NCBI GenBank assembly: GCA_947494305.1
Contig: CANLUL010000001.1
Coordinates: forward strand, 868,001 to 932,000
Direction of reading: 5' to 3'
Source: an uncultured Sphingomonadaceae bacterium
GTDB lineage: Bacteria; Pseudomonadota; Alphaproteobacteria; Sphingomonadales; Sphingomonadaceae
DNA length: 64,000 nucleotides
Below the pieces are notes generated by a model. The model saw only the letters and a list, made by a program, of their open reading frames with translations. It did no database searches and had not been told where the DNA came from. Of this stretch, positions 62,663-64,000 are shown in pieces. Made by a program: the position numbers and the translations under genes. Each line of letters begins with the position of its first letter. Position 1 is the first letter of the stretch.

Positions 62663-63604
62663 TCAATATTCGATCTGTTCGGCGTTCAGTCCTTTTTCAG
62701 CAAGTAGCTCCTGTAAGCTGCTTTTGCCAGCGAGATGTCCTGCGCCAACCGCCATAAACACCGTGCCAGGTTCATCCAATCGATCCTCCACCCATTCGGC
62801 CCAATTGGCGTTTCGATTTGCCAGTAATGTGTCATATAGAATTTTATCTTCCAACCCTGCATTCATCAACTCAGCGAGAGCATCCGTGTCTGCTAAAGCC
62901 CAGCGCGCGACCATATTGTTCATGCCATCGACCATTTCATCAACAGTTTCGATTGTGAAATTGAGAAAGCGGATTTGCGCATCTTCGGGTAGGTTATCGA
63001 AAAATCCCAGTTGCTGACGGGGTGTTTCAAGTCCGACGATTTTCATTTTTCTGGATTTTGCGAGGGCGGTCAGGTCCTTCTCGACCCCACTAGCAGAATC
63101 ATATCCATTTGCCATCAACGGTACGAGAGAGATATTCACGCTGGCGAACCAAAGTTCCAGCGGATCAAAGGATGCCAACGGCAACCCCAGCTTGGTCAGT
63201 GCTGCCTCGTATTTTTCGCGATCTCCAGAGTTTAGCTTATCGCGAACGGATTTCCCTGTCTGATCTATCGCCAGTTCATTGACTATTTTGACCATTTCTG
63301 CGGGATCAGGATCGATCATCTCTACAACGAGCTCATCAGAAGCGTCAAAAGCATCTTTTACCGCCTCGTCAAACCAGCTGAGTCCCGGTTTCAATATGTG
63401 TACGGTTCCAAAAAGATAAATGGTTGTGTCTTCATCCTTGATAACCCAGATCGCTGGATCTGGGTCGTCTGGGATTTGTGCAATTTCTGTTGAGGCTGGC
63501 GCCGTATCGCCGGCGGACGCTATTTCCTCATTTACAGTGGAACAAGCAGATAGAGCCAAAAAAAGTGGAATAGTCACTAATCGCTTGAACCAATTTTTAC
63601 GCAT
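62663..63604 (-). CDS. TraB/GumN family lipoprotein, copy 2
   Basis: 313 aa. Lipobox ALSAC (Cys21), then an acidic linker, and the same motifs as copy 1: FGTVHILKPGLSW near 65-77, VVEMIDPDP near 93, GLETPRQQLGFFD near 196, and MAVGAGHLAGKSSL near 286-299. The two copies are in the same order and direction, 43 bases apart, and clearly similar at the motifs but divergent elsewhere, so they arose by an old tandem duplication. Confidence 0.88.
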   Translation of the reverse strand: MRKNWFKRLVTIPLFLALSACSTVNEEIASAGDTAPASTEIAQIPDDPDPAIWVIKDEDTTIYLFGTVHILKPGLSWFDEAVKDAFDASDELVVEMIDPDPAEMVKIVNELAIDQTGKSVRDKLNSGDREKYEAALTKLGLPLASFDPLELWFASVNISLVPLMANGYDSASGVEKDLTALAKSRKMKIVGLETPRQQLGFFDNLPEDAQIRFLNFTIETVDEMVDGMNNMVARWALADTDALAELMNAGLEDKILYDTLLANRNANWAEWVEDRLDEPGTVFMAVGAGHLAGKSSLQELLAEKGLNAEQIEY

Positions 63605-63728
63605 TCGGTATTGCTCCTGTCATTCAATTTCTTCTTCCGCTGGTTGATCTAAGTCAGCAAAAGACATTAAATACCAGCACAATTTTTATAGTCGGTGAAT
63701 AGAGACTGGCTTCAATTCCGACATAATG

Positions 63729-63744
63729 TTAACTGTTCGGTTAA
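63729..63744. promoter_or_regulatory. TTAA-N8-TTAA repeat before the molybdopterin gene
   Basis: TTAA at 63729-63732 and TTAA at 63741-63744 are separated by eight bases, the same arrangement as at the mreB promoter. It lies about 16 bases before the ATG of the oxidoreductase, in a 155-base gap between divergent genes. Weak evidence for a CtrA-type regulator. Confidence 0.25.
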
Positions 63745-63759
63745 ACTAGGAGAAAAATC

Positions 63760-64000
63760 ATGCCCACAGTCCACGCCCGTACATGCCATATTTGTGAAGC
63801 CAATTGCGGTGTGCTGATTGAGGTAGAAGGGCGCGAGATTCTCTCCATAAAGGGAAATCCAGATCATGTACTGAGCCGAGGCCATATTTGCCCGAAAGCG
63901 ACGGCGATCGCCGATTTGCAAGATGATCCGGACCGTTTGCATAAGCCAGTGAAAAAAGTGGATGGCAAGTGGCAGGAAATTGGCTGGGAACAGGCATTTG
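63760..64000 (+). CDS. Molybdopterin-dependent oxidoreductase, partial (N-terminus)
   Basis: 80 codons to the window edge. The ATG at 63760 follows AGGAGA. The start MPTVHARTCHICEANCGV gives the 4Fe-4S cluster motif C-x2-C-x3-C with the fourth cysteine in GHICPKA, typical of formate dehydrogenase/nitrate reductase/assimilatory oxidoreductases of the DMSO reductase family. KGNPDHVLSRG and GWEQAF follow as expected. The catalytic part and substrate are outside the window. Confidence 0.9.
   Translation, partial: MPTVHARTCHICEANCGVLIEVEGREILSIKGNPDHVLSRGHICPKATAIADLQDDPDRLHKPVKKVDGKWQEIGWEQAF

Overview
This window is chromosomal DNA of an alphaproteobacterium, most likely a sphingomonad (order Sphingomonadales) with moderate GC content. 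Three things point there: a complete exosortase A (XrtA/PEP-CTERM) exopolysaccharide cluster, the alphaproteobacterial chvI-chvG-hprK-rapZ-EIIA-HPr cluster divergent from pckA, and a short HprK that keeps only the kinase domain. I saw no rRNA, CRISPR array, insertion sequence, prophage or integrase. Genes are packed tightly, with many 1-4 base start/stop overlaps and several convergent pairs whose stop codons overlap.

Layout. 1-5.9 kb: partial DUF4126 protein, Nudix hydrolase, tRNA-Arg, queuosine precursor transporter, small membrane protein, 2H phosphoesterase, ferredoxin-type reductase, tRNA-Met and thioredoxin reductase. 5.9-24.4 kb: XrtA cluster. A leftward operon (GNAT/FemAB-like protein, acyl carrier protein, hydrolases 2 and 1) diverges from a rightward operon (acyl-CoA ligase, PLP decarboxylase, export lipoprotein, chain-length protein, tyrosine autokinase, outer-membrane protein, ATPase, deacetylase, FemAB, glycosyltransferase, XrtA-EpsI fusion, amidotransferase). 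24.4-30.3 kb: truA-fmt, recR-dinB-like, def, a 63-aa protein with rmuC, and a lipoprotein. 30.4-37.3 kb: the ChvGI/PTS regulatory cluster, trmH and pckA. 37.4-39.2 kb: two poorly characterised genes and an alpha/beta hydrolase. 39.4-42.8 kb: two adjacent cysteine desulfurases, a ferredoxin and a class A beta-lactamase. 42.8-48.3 kb: SRP RNA, dnaX-ybaB, lon, an HU gene, two terminators and tRNA-Lys. 48.4-53.9 kb: mreB-mreC-mreD-mrdA-rodA, with mutL divergent from mreB. 55.9-64 kb: lipoprotein, MaoC hydratase, phosphodiesterase, ychF, pth, rplY, thioesterase, two TraB/GumN proteins and the start of a molybdopterin oxidoreductase.

How the genes work together. The XrtA cluster encodes export, chain-length control, modification and protein sorting for an envelope polysaccharide, plus a separate ACP/ligase/decarboxylase/hydrolase module whose product is unknown. 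ChvG-ChvI with HprK, EIIA and HPr forms a sensing and phosphotransfer circuit that in related bacteria links envelope and carbon state to central metabolism; pckA is its divergent neighbour. The mre/mrd operon sets rod shape. The observations I consider most useful to test are the unexplained small-molecule module of the XrtA cluster, a CtrA-like site at the mreB promoter, a hairpin at the predicted 5' end of the rplY transcript, a histidine-rich insertion in peptide deformylase, and a predicted lipoprotein beta-lactamase placed directly behind a ferredoxin gene.
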